From the NCBI GenBank assembly GCA_030734395.1, contig JAUZTG010000040.1:1-56101 (forward strand): a DNA stretch of 56,101 bases. Direction: 5' to 3'. The notes beneath the pieces are model-generated. The model did no database searches. It saw only the letters and a program-made list of their open reading frames with translations, and was not told where the DNA came from. The position numbers and the translations under genes are program-made. Below are positions 1 through 8,521 of this stretch, piece after piece; the first letter of the stretch is position 1, and every line of letters begins with the position of its first letter. The DNA comes from Sarocladium kiliense (Eukaryota > Ascomycota > Sordariomycetes > Hypocreales > Sarocladiaceae).

Positions 1-103
1 TAACCCTAACCCTAACCCTAACCCTAACCCTAACCCTAACCCTAACCCTAACCCTAACCCTAACCCTAACCCTAACCCTAACCCTAACCACTAACCCTAA
101 CCC
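1..103. repeat. Telomere, (TAACCC)n
   Basis: About fourteen uninterrupted TAACCC units run from base 1 to about 88, followed by one imperfect junction and two more units to 103. This is the C-rich strand of the common fungal TTAGGG telomere, read 5' to 3' from the chromosome tip. The window therefore starts at, or very near, a real left chromosome end. Confidence 0.97.
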
Positions 104-199
104 GATACCTCACCCTATCCTCCGGCCCTAACTGACACCCTAACCACAGCCCCTGACCCAAACCCTATCTTCCGACCCAGACCCTGACCCAGACCCGAT
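104..199. repeat. Degenerate telomere-like repeats
   Basis: Variants such as CCCTAACTGACA, CCCTAACCACAG and CCCAGACCCTGA keep the C3-A/T-A-A rhythm but no longer match TAACCC exactly. They look like decayed telomeric units trapped between the live telomere and the subtelomeric repeats. Confidence 0.75.
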
Positions 200-406
200 G
201 GTCCGGCCCAAAGCCCGAAGGGCTACCCTGTAGGGGGCCGGACCCAGAGGGTCCCTGTATCTATTGCAGCCGTAGGCTGCAACTGTATCTTTTACGGCCG
301 TAGGCCGTAACTGAATCTCTTCCGAAAGGCTGCCTCTGGCAGCCTCGGATTACTATTGTGCCTTCTATAGGAAATTCAAGAATTTCGTGTCTCTATATAG
401 AGACAC
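200..406. other. Series of consecutive short hairpins and palindromes
   Basis: At least six inverted repeats follow one another. A 10-bp stem 200-209/235-244 encloses an inner stem 212-216/220-224. GGACCC-AGA-GGGTCC lies at 240-254. A 7-bp stem with loop CGTAG lies at 264-282, and a second 7-bp stem with the same CGTAG loop at 292-310. GGCTGCC-TCT-GGCAGCC (328-344) is extended by CCGA/TCGG outside it. GAAATTC-AA-GAATTTC is at 371-386. A perfect 20-bp palindrome is at 387-406. No ORF is present. The role is unknown; a structured RNA or a recombination substrate are the obvious possibilities. Confidence 0.7.
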
Positions 407-1190
407 ACTCTTGAGTTAGGGTCTGTAGTTTGGGTTCGGGTTTGGGTCTGGGTCAATTTCAGCTGCTTTTTCTAGCCCTAACTATGACCCTAACTTCTAA
501 CCCTAACTTTCCCTCTATAGGAAATTCAGGAAATTCGTGTCTCTATATAGAGACACACTCTTGAGTTAGGGTCTGTAGTTTGGGTTCGGGTCTGGGTCTG
601 TAGTTTGGGTTTGGGTCTGGGTCTGGGTCAATTTCAGCTGCTTTTTTCAGCCCTAAGTATGACCCTAACTTCTAACCCTAACTTTCCCTCTATAGGAAAT
701 TCTGGAAATTCGTGTCTCTATATAGAGACACACTCTTGAGTTAGGGTCTGTAGTTTGGGTTCGGGTCTGGGTCTGGGTCAATTTCAGCTGCTTTTTCTAG
801 CCCTAAGTATGACCCTAACTTCTAACCCTAACTTTCCCTCTATAAGAAATTCTAGAAATTCGTGTCTCTATATAGAGACACACTCTTGAGTTAGGGTCTG
901 TAGTTTGGGTTCGGGTCTGGGTCTGTAGTTTGGGTTTGGGTCTGGGTCTGGGTCAATTTCAGCTGCTTTTTTCAGCCCTAAGTATGACCCTAACTTCTAA
1001 CCCTAACTTTCCCTCTATAAGAAATTCTAGAAATTCGTGTCTCTATATAGAGACACACTCTTGAGTTAGGGTCTGTAGTTTGGGTTCGGGTCTGGGTCTG
1101 TAGTTTGGGTTCGGGTCTGGGTCTGTAGTTTAGGTTTGGGTCTGGGTCTGGGTTGGTTTCAGCTACTTTTTTCAGCCCTAAGTATGACCC
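361..1190. repeat. Subtelomeric higher-order tandem repeat, five units
   Basis: The palindrome GTGTCTCTATATAGAGACAC recurs exactly at 387-406, 537-556, 712-731, 862-881 and 1037-1056. The spacings are 150, 175, 150 and 175 bp, so the true unit is a 325-bp dimer. The long form carries an extra ~25-bp G-rich segment (GTCTGTAGTTTGGGT-type); the last unit carries two extra. Each unit also contains a telomere-like CCCTAACTTCTAACCCTAAC stretch and GGGT-rich runs on the same strand. Confidence 0.9.
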
Positions 1191-1840
1191 TAACTATGGC
1201 CCTAATATCAGCCCCTAATCTATACTTTAGGCTGGAAGTTAGGGTTATGTTAGGGTCAAAGTTAGGGTTAGGGTAGCGTAAAGTTAAATATATTTATTCA
1301 AGACGTTTTCCCTTGGGTTATAGTAAAAAGAGTTAGGGTTAAATAATAATCAGCTAATTGTAAGCTATTTTATAAGAATATATACTTAATCTAAATAAAA
1401 TTACTTGAACAGAAATTAAATCCTAGACCGTTAAAAACCTTAGCGTTAAAAAAGATATAATATAATATTATTGTGCTATAGTATATCTTTACTGATCTTA
1501 GTGACCTTAAGGGTCTTTATTTTAATCTATAATGCCTCTAATATAGTTATTTTTCCCTTTTAAAAAGCAAAGGCCTCTCGTTAAACTGAACCCTAAACCT
1601 AAGAGTTAAGCTATAAAGGTAATATTAGTATTATATAAAATTACTTTTTTAGAGCTTTAGAATAGTATTCATGTCTTTAGGTTAAGCTTTGTTTGAATAC
1701 GCTAGGCCTTGTTAAAGTGAACTTATATAAGGTTAGCTAGGGTTCCTGGTCAGGAGTAAAACTAAGAGTCCTAGTTAGGGGTAGAGTTAGGGTCCCTAGT
1801 TAGGGGTTAAGTCAGGGTCCCTAGTCAGGGGCAGAGTTAA
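1191..1840. other. AT-rich subtelomeric spacer, no gene
   Basis: No convincing coding frame. It contains TTAGGG-like degenerate units in inverted orientation at about 1230-1275 (GTTAGGGTTAGGG), an AT-rich core (1280-1735), and a short direct repeat of the type GTCCCTAGT(T/C)AGGGG at about 1770-1830. Confidence 0.7.
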
Positions 1841-1842
1841 GA

Positions 1843-2393
1843 TTGGCAGGTAAGGTCGGTAAGAGAAGCCATTTCCATTTACTTTCATCTATAAATCAAG
1901 CCATTTTCCTCTCTCAACCTCTCTCAAACGATCTCTCTCAACCTCTCTCAACCATCTCTCTCAACCTCTCTCAACCATCTCTCTCAACCTCTCTCAAACC
2001 ATCTCTCTCAATACTCTCTTTTATACCTTCAAGGCCTCTGAGGTCTCTCAACACTCTCTTTTCCCTCTATATCTTCAAGCTCTCTTAATACTCTCTTTTC
2101 CCTCTATATCTTCAAGCTCTCTTAATACTCTCTTTTCTCTCTATACCTTCAAAGCCTCCAAGGTCTCTCTTCTCTCTATACCTTCAAAGCCTCCAAGGTC
2201 TCTCTTCTCTCTATACCTTCAAGGCCTCCAAGGTCTCTCTTTCCTTTAGCTATAATATTTCCCTTAGCAAAGGCTCTCTTTTTTCCTTTTTTTCATCTCT
2301 TTCCATCTCTCTTAACACTCTCTCTTCTCTTTATACCTTCAAGGCCTCTAAGGTCTCTCTTCTCTTTATACCTTCAAGGCCTCTAAACGCAGC
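1843..2393 (+). repeat. Pyrimidine-rich 5' leader with short tandem repeats
   Basis: The plus strand is almost purine-free in long runs. CTCTCTCAACCTCTCTCAA(A)C units of ~20 bp fill about 1913-2010. A ~35-bp unit (TCTCTCTATACCTTCAA(A/G)GCCTCCAAGG) repeats several times between about 2140 and 2390. It abuts the retrotransposon start codon at 2394, so it is most simply the element's 5' untranslated region or internal promoter. An open frame inside it (from 1843) is repeat-encoded low complexity and not taken as a gene. Confidence 0.65.
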
Positions 2394-5300
2394 ATGGCAA
2401 CACATCAGTGCCCCAGCTGCAAGGCCAGCTACAAAGATATCCTTGACCATATAAGGAAAAAGCACCCAACTACGCCCTTTACGACCTTGCAACTCCAGCC
2501 AATCGGCTTGGTTCCCTGCCCAGAGTGCGGCACGGCTTGCCGAAGTGCCCACGGCGCCGCCGCACACATGGCCAAGATACACGGCATCACAGGAGCCCAC
2601 AGGATCTCTACAGGGCTCCGAATCCGAACACAGCCACCTGGATCAGCCACGCCCGCCCCCCGTGCCAATACCTTCAGCCCGGACCTTCAGGGCATCCAAA
2701 AGCTCCCTATACAACCAGAGAGCCCACACTATACCCTGCACCAATCCCCTGATCCCTTCAAATCCCCCCTTGATCAGGCTGACCAAGACTCTCCCTCTCG
2801 ATCTCACGGACTGCAGGATAGCCTTTGGGCTCCATCCGCCCAACGGAAACGCCGCAGATCCATCTCCCCTGATCACCGTGCCGTACGGGCTCAATTTACA
2901 AGCCAGTATTTCGCCCTGGCCGAAGAACAGGCCCCTGAACCCTCTGAACCAAGGCCCCGAAGCAGAGCCTGTACGGAATCATCAGTGGGCTCAATAGACT
3001 CTCTTCCCTCCATCAGAGACCTTATTACGGCTGCAGCTGATTGCCCTGCACCTCTGCCCTCTCCCAGAGGCCTCGGCGCCTTCCAGAGCCTCGAAGAGCC
3101 GCCGCAGTCTCTTGAGGTCCCCGAAACAGGCTCTGAAGCCTCTGACGAAGCCCCGACGCCCCCATCTGGCCAGGGCCAGCTCCCTGGGAAAACAGGGCCT
3201 TTTTTACCCTCTGAGCCCTCCCAATCATCGCTGAGCCCGCCGGATGAGCTTGAATTACAGCACCAAAAAGCCCTGAAACCCCTGCTGGAGAAATCCTATA
3301 TCCAGGCCCTGATTGCCTACTCAAAGGTGCCAATACCAGAGGAACGCCTCCACGCAAGGCAGGCTAGGCTGTTTTCAGAGGCTGCAAAACGCGCTGCAGA
3401 TGCCTTTCTCAGGGCACCTACAACAAACCACCTTCTACATCTTCTCTTATTACCCCGGGTCCTTGGAATTGCCCTCTTGAAAGGCAACCTCGCCCCTACC
3501 CTGCGTGCCTTCCCTCGAACAATACCTCCTCCCCCAGAGGATCAAACCGACCTACCCTACACAGGCCAACAAGATCCCGCAAAACGGGCCGCCCAATTAC
3601 TCGAGAGAGGATTCCTCGGCAAGGCCTCCCGAACCTTGCTGGATCCGGCACCTACGGCACCCAACACGGCCCGAACCAGGGCAGCCCTCAGGGCAAAACA
3701 CCCCGTAGGTGCCCCTGAGCCTTTCAAGGCACGCAGCAGGCCCCGGCCTGGCCAACCTGTGACAAAAGAGGCGATTTCAGCTGCAATTACCTCTATAGGC
3801 AAGGAAAAAGCCCCTGGCCTCAGTGGCTGGACCAGGGGCCTGCTGGAAATCGCGACCTCGGCTCCCGACGCCTCCATCCTCAGCGCCTTACGCCTACTGG
3901 CCGATATGATACGACAGGGCACTGCTCCCGGCGCTGACCTTCTGTGTGCCGCCAGGTTGGTCGGCCTGCAGAAGCCTGATGGAGGCGTACGCCCTATAGC
4001 CGTAGGGGACATCCTCTATCGCGTCGCCCTGAAGGCTCTGTTGGCAACTAATTTCCAGCCTGGAATGCTACTGCCGAACCAGCTAGGCGTGGGAAATCCA
4101 GGCGGCGTCGAGCCTGCCATAACACTGCTCCAGGAGGTGATTTCAGGCCCGAACGCCTCTGAAATACACACGATCGCCTCCCTGGACCTCTCCAACGCCT
4201 TCAACACAATGCCTCGAACAGCTGTGGCAGCCGCTATAGCTCGCTACGCTCCGGGCTTTTACAGAGCCGCTGAGTGGGCGTATGGAAGGCCTGGCCTTCT
4301 GATTACAGCTGACGGAACCGCCGTAGCCTCTGCTGAAGGCGTGCGGCAGGGAGATCCTCTTGCTGGCTTCCTCTTCTCCCTCGCGATCCGACCTACCCTG
4401 GAGGCTCTCCAAGAGACCCTGCCGCAGGCGCTGATTATAGCGTATTTCGACGACATCTACCTGCTGAACAAGGGCCCAGAGAGCCCGTTACAGGCCGCCA
4501 CAGAGGTCCTTGCCGGCAGCCCAGTTACCTTGAACCTCAGCAAGAGCTCTGAACACCCCGTAGCCTCCCTGAAGGCGCAGGGCCTCAAAGCCTTGGGCAC
4601 GCTGATTGGGCCAGTCTCAGCACGCCGGCAATTCCTGCAGGGCAAAATCAACGCCCTGGAGGAGGCCCTGGATGCCCTCAAAGCCCTGCCTAAACAGCAT
4701 GCCCTCTTACTCCTCAGGGGCTCGATTCAGCTGCTATTACGCCACCTCTTACGCCAACTTGAGCCTGAGGGCCTGGAAGACCTCTGGGAGAAAACGGATG
4801 CCCTGATTCACAACGCTATCCAATCCCTAGCCTCCAGGGCACCTACAGGCTACGATAGAGCCCCTGAAGCTATCAACAGTTCACTGATTGCCCTGCCAGT
4901 TCGAGAGGGAGGCCTGGGAGTGCCTCTCCACACAGACCTCGCTATACCTCTCTACACAGCAGCCCAGGCAGAGGCTAGAGTCCAGCTGTACAGGATCTTC
5001 AGCACCAACGCCAACTACGCCTCGCCTGATCCCGGGCCCCCTGATCAAACTGCCCAGCAGGCATTCCAATCAGTTACCCTGCAACGCCTCCAATTACTCG
5101 ATCAGGCCCTGGATCAGCCGCAGCACCGTGCCTGGCAGGAAAACAGCAGTTATCTTGGCCGCAGGTGGCTGAATACGCTGCCTACGGCTAAAGGGATCAC
5201 ATTCACAGACCCCGAGGCAACTGAAGCTCTTCGAGCCAGGCTCCTCTTGCCCGTACGGCCTCCTGAGACTCCCTGCAACTACTGCGCCGCAGAGGCTGGC

Positions 5301-5816
5301 CTGGGCCACGAGGACCTCTGCAAGGGAGCCTCTAGAAGGTGGCTAGCTCGCCACAACCAGATCACCCGTGCCTTCGAAAAAACACTCACTAGCCGGCCTG
5401 ATCTGGAATTCGAGCTAGAGCCTCATGTACCTGGGCAGGCTCCTGAGGCCCCCGTGCCACAGGCTCCCCCTAGGGCTGATTTTGCCGTTACCCTCGGCAA
5501 CACACGCTACTTTTACGATGTGCAAATCGTGGCTATAAACAAACAATCAGCCCGAACAGAGGCAGCCGCTACCCTGCAGGAGGCCGCGGCTGAAAAACAG
5601 CGGAAATACAAGGGCCTAGGCCATTGTCTCAAACCTCTGATCATATCAGCCGGCGGCCTGATGGAGAAGGAAACAGCCCAAACCTACAAGGGCCTTCAGC
5701 GCCTGATGGGCTCTGTTGCCGCTGCCTGGCTTGATAGCCAGATAAGCTATACCCTTGTGAAAACACGGGCTATTTCAGCTGCCTCGATCGCTCGAGACAT
5801 TCCCTTACGCAACTAA
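2394..5816 (+). CDS. Retrotransposon protein: zinc fingers, reverse transcriptase, REL endonuclease
   Basis: 1140 aa, uninterrupted, ATG start right after the pyrimidine-rich leader. Two C2H2 fingers lie at the N-terminus (C6-C9-H19-H24 and C42-C45-H58-H63) and probably bind DNA. A Pro/Ser-rich linker follows to about residue 290. The reverse transcriptase spans roughly 450-730: an APGLSGWT block, motif A with D598 (LDLSNAF), RQGDPLAG, and the catalytic box Y684-F685-D686-D687. A C-terminal knuckle C961-x2-C964-x7-H972-x3-C976 is followed by RHN and by the restriction-like endonuclease signature RADF (D1029), YDVQIV (D1042) and a downstream Lys-rich EKQRKYK. This order is that of R2/CRE-type non-LTR elements, which nick the target and prime cDNA there. 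All key residues are present, so it is potentially active. Family placement rests on motif reading only. Confidence 0.92.
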   Translation: MATHQCPSCKASYKDILDHIRKKHPTTPFTTLQLQPIGLVPCPECGTACRSAHGAAAHMAKIHGITGAHRISTGLRIRTQPPGSATPAPRANTFSPDLQGIQKLPIQPESPHYTLHQSPDPFKSPLDQADQDSPSRSHGLQDSLWAPSAQRKRRRSISPDHRAVRAQFTSQYFALAEEQAPEPSEPRPRSRACTESSVGSIDSLPSIRDLITAAADCPAPLPSPRGLGAFQSLEEPPQSLEVPETGSEASDEAPTPPSGQGQLPGKTGPFLPSEPSQSSLSPPDELELQHQKALKPLLEKSYIQALIAYSKVPIPEERLHARQARLFSEAAKRAADAFLRAPTTNHLLHLLLLPRVLGIALLKGNLAPTLRAFPRTIPPPPEDQTDLPYTGQQDPAKRAAQLLERGFLGKASRTLLDPAPTAPNTARTRAALRAKHPVGAPEPFKARSRPRPGQPVTKEAISAAITSIGKEKAPGLSGWTRGLLEIATSAPDASILSALRLLADMIRQGTAPGADLLCAARLVGLQKPDGGVRPIAVGDILYRVALKALLATNFQPGMLLPNQLGVGNPGGVEPAITLLQEVISGPNASEIHTIASLDLSNAFNTMPRTAVAAAIARYAPGFYRAAEWAYGRPGLLITADGTAVASAEGVRQGDPLAGFLFSLAIRPTLEALQETLPQALIIAYFDDIYLLNKGPESPLQAATEVLAGSPVTLNLSKSSEHPVASLKAQGLKALGTLIGPVSARRQFLQGKINALEEALDALKALPKQHALLLLRGSIQLLLRHLLRQLEPEGLEDLWEKTDALIHNAIQSLASRAPTGYDRAPEAINSSLIALPVREGGLGVPLHTDLAIPLYTAAQAEARVQLYRIFSTNANYASPDPGPPDQTAQQAFQSVTLQRLQLLDQALDQPQHRAWQENSSYLGRRWLNTLPTAKGITFTDPEATEALRARLLLPVRPPETPCNYCAAEAGLGHEDLCKGASRRWLARHNQITRAFEKTLTSRPDLEFELEPHVPGQAPEAPVPQAPPRADFAVTLGNTRYFYDVQIVAINKQSARTEAAATLQEAAAEKQRKYKGLGHCLKPLIISAGGLMEKETAQTYKGLQRLMGSVAAAWLDSQISYTLVKTRAISAASIARDIPLRN

Positions 5817-6105
5817 CCTATCTCTTCGTTCTGCCCTTTGATATAGCCTAGATTCCATGTATCAATACACGGAATACCTCTCTTTTCTCGCCTTTTTTTT
5901 CTCTTCTTATCTCTTTTTACCTCTCTTTATCTCTCTTTATCTCTTTTTATCTCTTTTTACCTCTCTCTATCTCTCTCTATCTCTTTTTTTATCTCTTTTT
6001 ATCTCTCCTCTTATCTATCTTCTTATATCTCCTTAAATCTCTTTATCTCTCTTTATACCTCTATTATCTCTTATGTAAAATAGCCTCAGCAAGATAGCTT
6101 AGTTA
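5817..6105 (+). repeat. Pyrimidine-rich 3' trailer of the retrotransposon
   Basis: After the stop codon there is a short unique stretch, then a dense (A)TCTCTTTTTATCTCT-type microsatellite (about 5875-6075). It mirrors the pyrimidine-rich leader. There is no poly(A) tail at its end. It is the likely 3' untranslated region used for target-primed reverse transcription. Confidence 0.65.
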
Positions 6106-6133
6106 GAACCCAAACCCAATCCCAAACCCTAAA
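6106..6133. repeat. Telomere-like repeats at the retrotransposon 3' junction
   Basis: Four variant units, AACCC-AAACCC-AATCCC-AAACCCTAAA, follow the retrotransposon trailer. They match the C-rich telomere strand apart from T-to-A changes. They are in the orientation expected if the element was copied onto an older telomere end that then decayed. Confidence 0.65.
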
Positions 6134-6447
6134 TCTCCCCTCGCCCAGGTGCTGCCCTGCACTGCAGTATGACTAGTCAGAGTCAAAACCCTCCAATGGA
6201 CTTTGTCCTTGTTTTGGACGAGGGACCTGGATTTGGGACCTCCCCTGTCCTCGTTTGGGACGGCCCACATTTCGTGCCCAGGTTAACCCGGCCCCACCCC
6301 AACTTATACGGCTTGCCGTTACGTGGGACTGAGAGCCGCGTCGCTCAGACGGCTGGATACGGCAAATGGCACAGAAACTGGCCCAGGGCTACTACTAAAA
6401 GGGCTCGAGCTTATTCAGGTACCCGACCAGGTGTTTACGTCTCAACC

Positions 6448-6759
6448 ATGGCAAGTCCGTCGCTTAAGAAGCGAGATCGAACAAGAGAAAATTTTGTCAA
6501 GTCTTGCAAGTCAGGTGCAGCACAGTTTGATAAGCTCAACCGAAAGTATGGCGCACATATTTATCTCCAGGTGCAATGGAAAGGGAAATACTACGAGTAC
6601 AGCTCGCAAGAGGATCCTGGCTGGCAGAAGACCGCAGCAGAACTTGGCATTACGTACCCGTTACCTGTCCAGTGGACTCCAGCGACCTTTGCGAGCCGAT
6701 ATATCAACAAAGCCGAAAACATGTTGTCCGATGCAGGGTCAAAGATTCAGCGCAGGTAA
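6448..6759 (+). CDS. Small MADS-box-like protein
   Basis: 103 aa if started at the ATG at 6448; the frame is open further up to an ATG at 6169, but residues encoded there are low-complexity and look non-coding. The N-terminal half resembles a degenerate SRF/MADS DNA-binding domain: a basic stretch KKRDRTRENFVKSCKS, a hydrophobic core (HIYLQVQWKGK), then YYEYSS, which corresponds to the family's GKLYEYSS end. The usual RKxTFxKRxxGLxKK helix is poorly conserved and no K-box or activation region follows. It could be a truncated paralogue or a small fungal MADS-like family member. It stands alone on the plus strand just inside the retrotransposon. Confidence 0.5.
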   Translation: MASPSLKKRDRTRENFVKSCKSGAAQFDKLNRKYGAHIYLQVQWKGKYYEYSSQEDPGWQKTAAELGITYPLPVQWTPATFASRYINKAENMLSDAGSKIQRR

Positions 6760-8521
6760 TCTACGGCTGGGAGGATCACGACCGTTTTGCAGGTCTGAGG
6801 GTTAGACACACGAGACGCAGACGGTTGCAATGTTATCGCCACTGGACATGTGATATGACAGAGCAGAGCGTTTCGATTCGAATCCTACTCACTTCACCAC
6901 TAAACTCTGAAGCTAGGGAGTAACTCTCTTGGAGTGAATACATATGCATTACTTATCTACACCTGACAAGTGACATGAGTAAGGGCCTTCGTATGACGAC
7001 CTAACGCTACGTATAATACTCAGCATGTGCCATTACTAAATCATGTGGACAAGCGAGCAAGGGGGAGAGACAACCGACACTGGGCAGTGCATTTCTACCT
7101 AGTCGACAATCAAGGACACGCAACATTCCCCATTTGAGGATATAGGTTGCAACCAGATTCGTTTCTCCTTCTGGAACTATGTTCAGCAGTGCATGTTCTC
7201 AGCTGAGACAATTTGTTCTTGAATCTCCCGCGAGATGTGTCAGACGGCTGGTCAATCTCGCATTTGACTCGTGGAACATTGCAACGGTGTGGAAACACGG
7301 CTACAGTTTGGCAAGCATGGACCTCTAATAAATTGCTCCGATCATAAGTTTATGTCAGAATACCCGGCATCATATATGTATCCTCGACTTATGTGGACGT
7401 CCTCGACTACGCCTTTTATGCCATTGCTATCTGTCTCGAACTCCGAATGAGCCTTCTTTACGCCTTTTACTTCCTGTTCATGTAGATTATCCAGCCCCCC
7501 CATCGCTGTTCAATGTCATACATCGGTTCCGTCGCATTCGCCTGATCGGCGGGCACGAGGGTTGATTCCACTTGACCAAGTACGTTACTTCGCTGCGCGC
7601 GTTAAACTGCACGCTGGCTACTGATGTGGCTGTTGCTTAGACACGCCCTCTCGACTATCGCAATACAAAGTCACCAGGATCAGAACGAGCCCAAAGGTGC
7701 GTCCCCAAAGGTTGATGGTGAAATTGTTGGCACAAAGTGGTTCGCGTTCAGTTGGTTCAGAGTGTATAGCTTCTAGATATGGAGAAATCCGATACAACCT
7801 GATACCAAGTGCAAGGGTCGAGAGTACCTGAATTCCGAAATGGCCTGCAAACTTGTGTATATTGGGACCATCTTGCACAGAGTGGCCTCGCGGTTCCTTC
7901 AGTTTCTATCCCCAATAATTGTCCCTGTGAGGGAGGCCAGAGAGTAGAGATAGACCACAATACTCATGGAGAGTGGAAGAAAGTTTGGGTGAGCCCAGGC
8001 ATTGCCCATTTAGTAACACGATAATCATATCAGCATTGCCTGCCCAGCCATCGTGACAGGCGGTGCTCGTCCGAATACCAATGAACAACGTAGTTAATCG
8101 TGGGTAAGAAGCAACATCCTAGACGTAAGTTCCACAGACAAGCAAATGAATAGAATGAGCAGATAAGATGAGGAAACAAAGCAGCAATCTCATGTCTGTG
8201 GAAGTCCCGAGCACAGGGGACAATGGTATCACATTGAATGCCTATGCTGCTTCCAGCACGCCCCATTGTGCAAGCGAAGTATGGTACGAACTGAGCGCTC
8301 CGAGGCTGAGGTTTGAGCCTACGCGGGCGCCCGCCGCCATGTTACCTAGCATAGTCAATTCGAGCTTAAAACAAGGAGAGGGGACAGGGGTAAGGGGCGG
8401 TTGATGAGTATATATTGACCTGCCGCTCTATCTCGGCACGCTTCCTTCTTTCACTCTGTGTTCCTGTTTTTTTCTCGCCTCCTTTCACCCTCCCTCGACT
8501 CTTATTCGTTCAAACCGGATC
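6760..8521. other. Intergenic, no supported gene
   Basis: Only short overlapping frames on both strands with no recognisable domain or coding texture. A TATA-like GAGTATATATTG (about 8406-8417) followed by a pyrimidine-rich stretch (about 8440-8500) lies just ahead of the next gene and is its likely core promoter. Otherwise I see nothing. Confidence 0.6.

Larger units (their letters stand above)
1841..6105 (+). mobile_element. Telomere-linked non-LTR retrotransposon with restriction-like endonuclease
   Basis: The element consists of a pyrimidine-rich leader (about 1841-2393), one long ORF (2394-5816) and a pyrimidine-rich trailer (5817 to about 6075). There are no LTRs or terminal inverted repeats. 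Target-primed reverse transcription onto the G-strand 3' end of a chromosome would place the element's 3' end inward and its 5' end toward the tip. That is the orientation seen. Telomere-like CCCAAA/CCCTAA sequence lies just past the 3' end. The domain set is that of REL-endonuclease elements (R2/NeSL/CRE, and the Magnaporthe telomeric MoTeR group). The exact 5' boundary is not visible, so the left limit is approximate. The ORF is uninterrupted, so the copy may be young. Confidence 0.85.

Noticed and set aside
361..1190. CRISPR array
   Set aside because: Eukaryotic telomere-adjacent tandem repeat; the units are contiguous related sequence, not short repeats with unique spacers.
1843..2088. 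Small protein in the pyrimidine-rich leader
   Set aside because: Pure low-complexity Ser/Leu translation of CTCT repeats with no non-repeat content.
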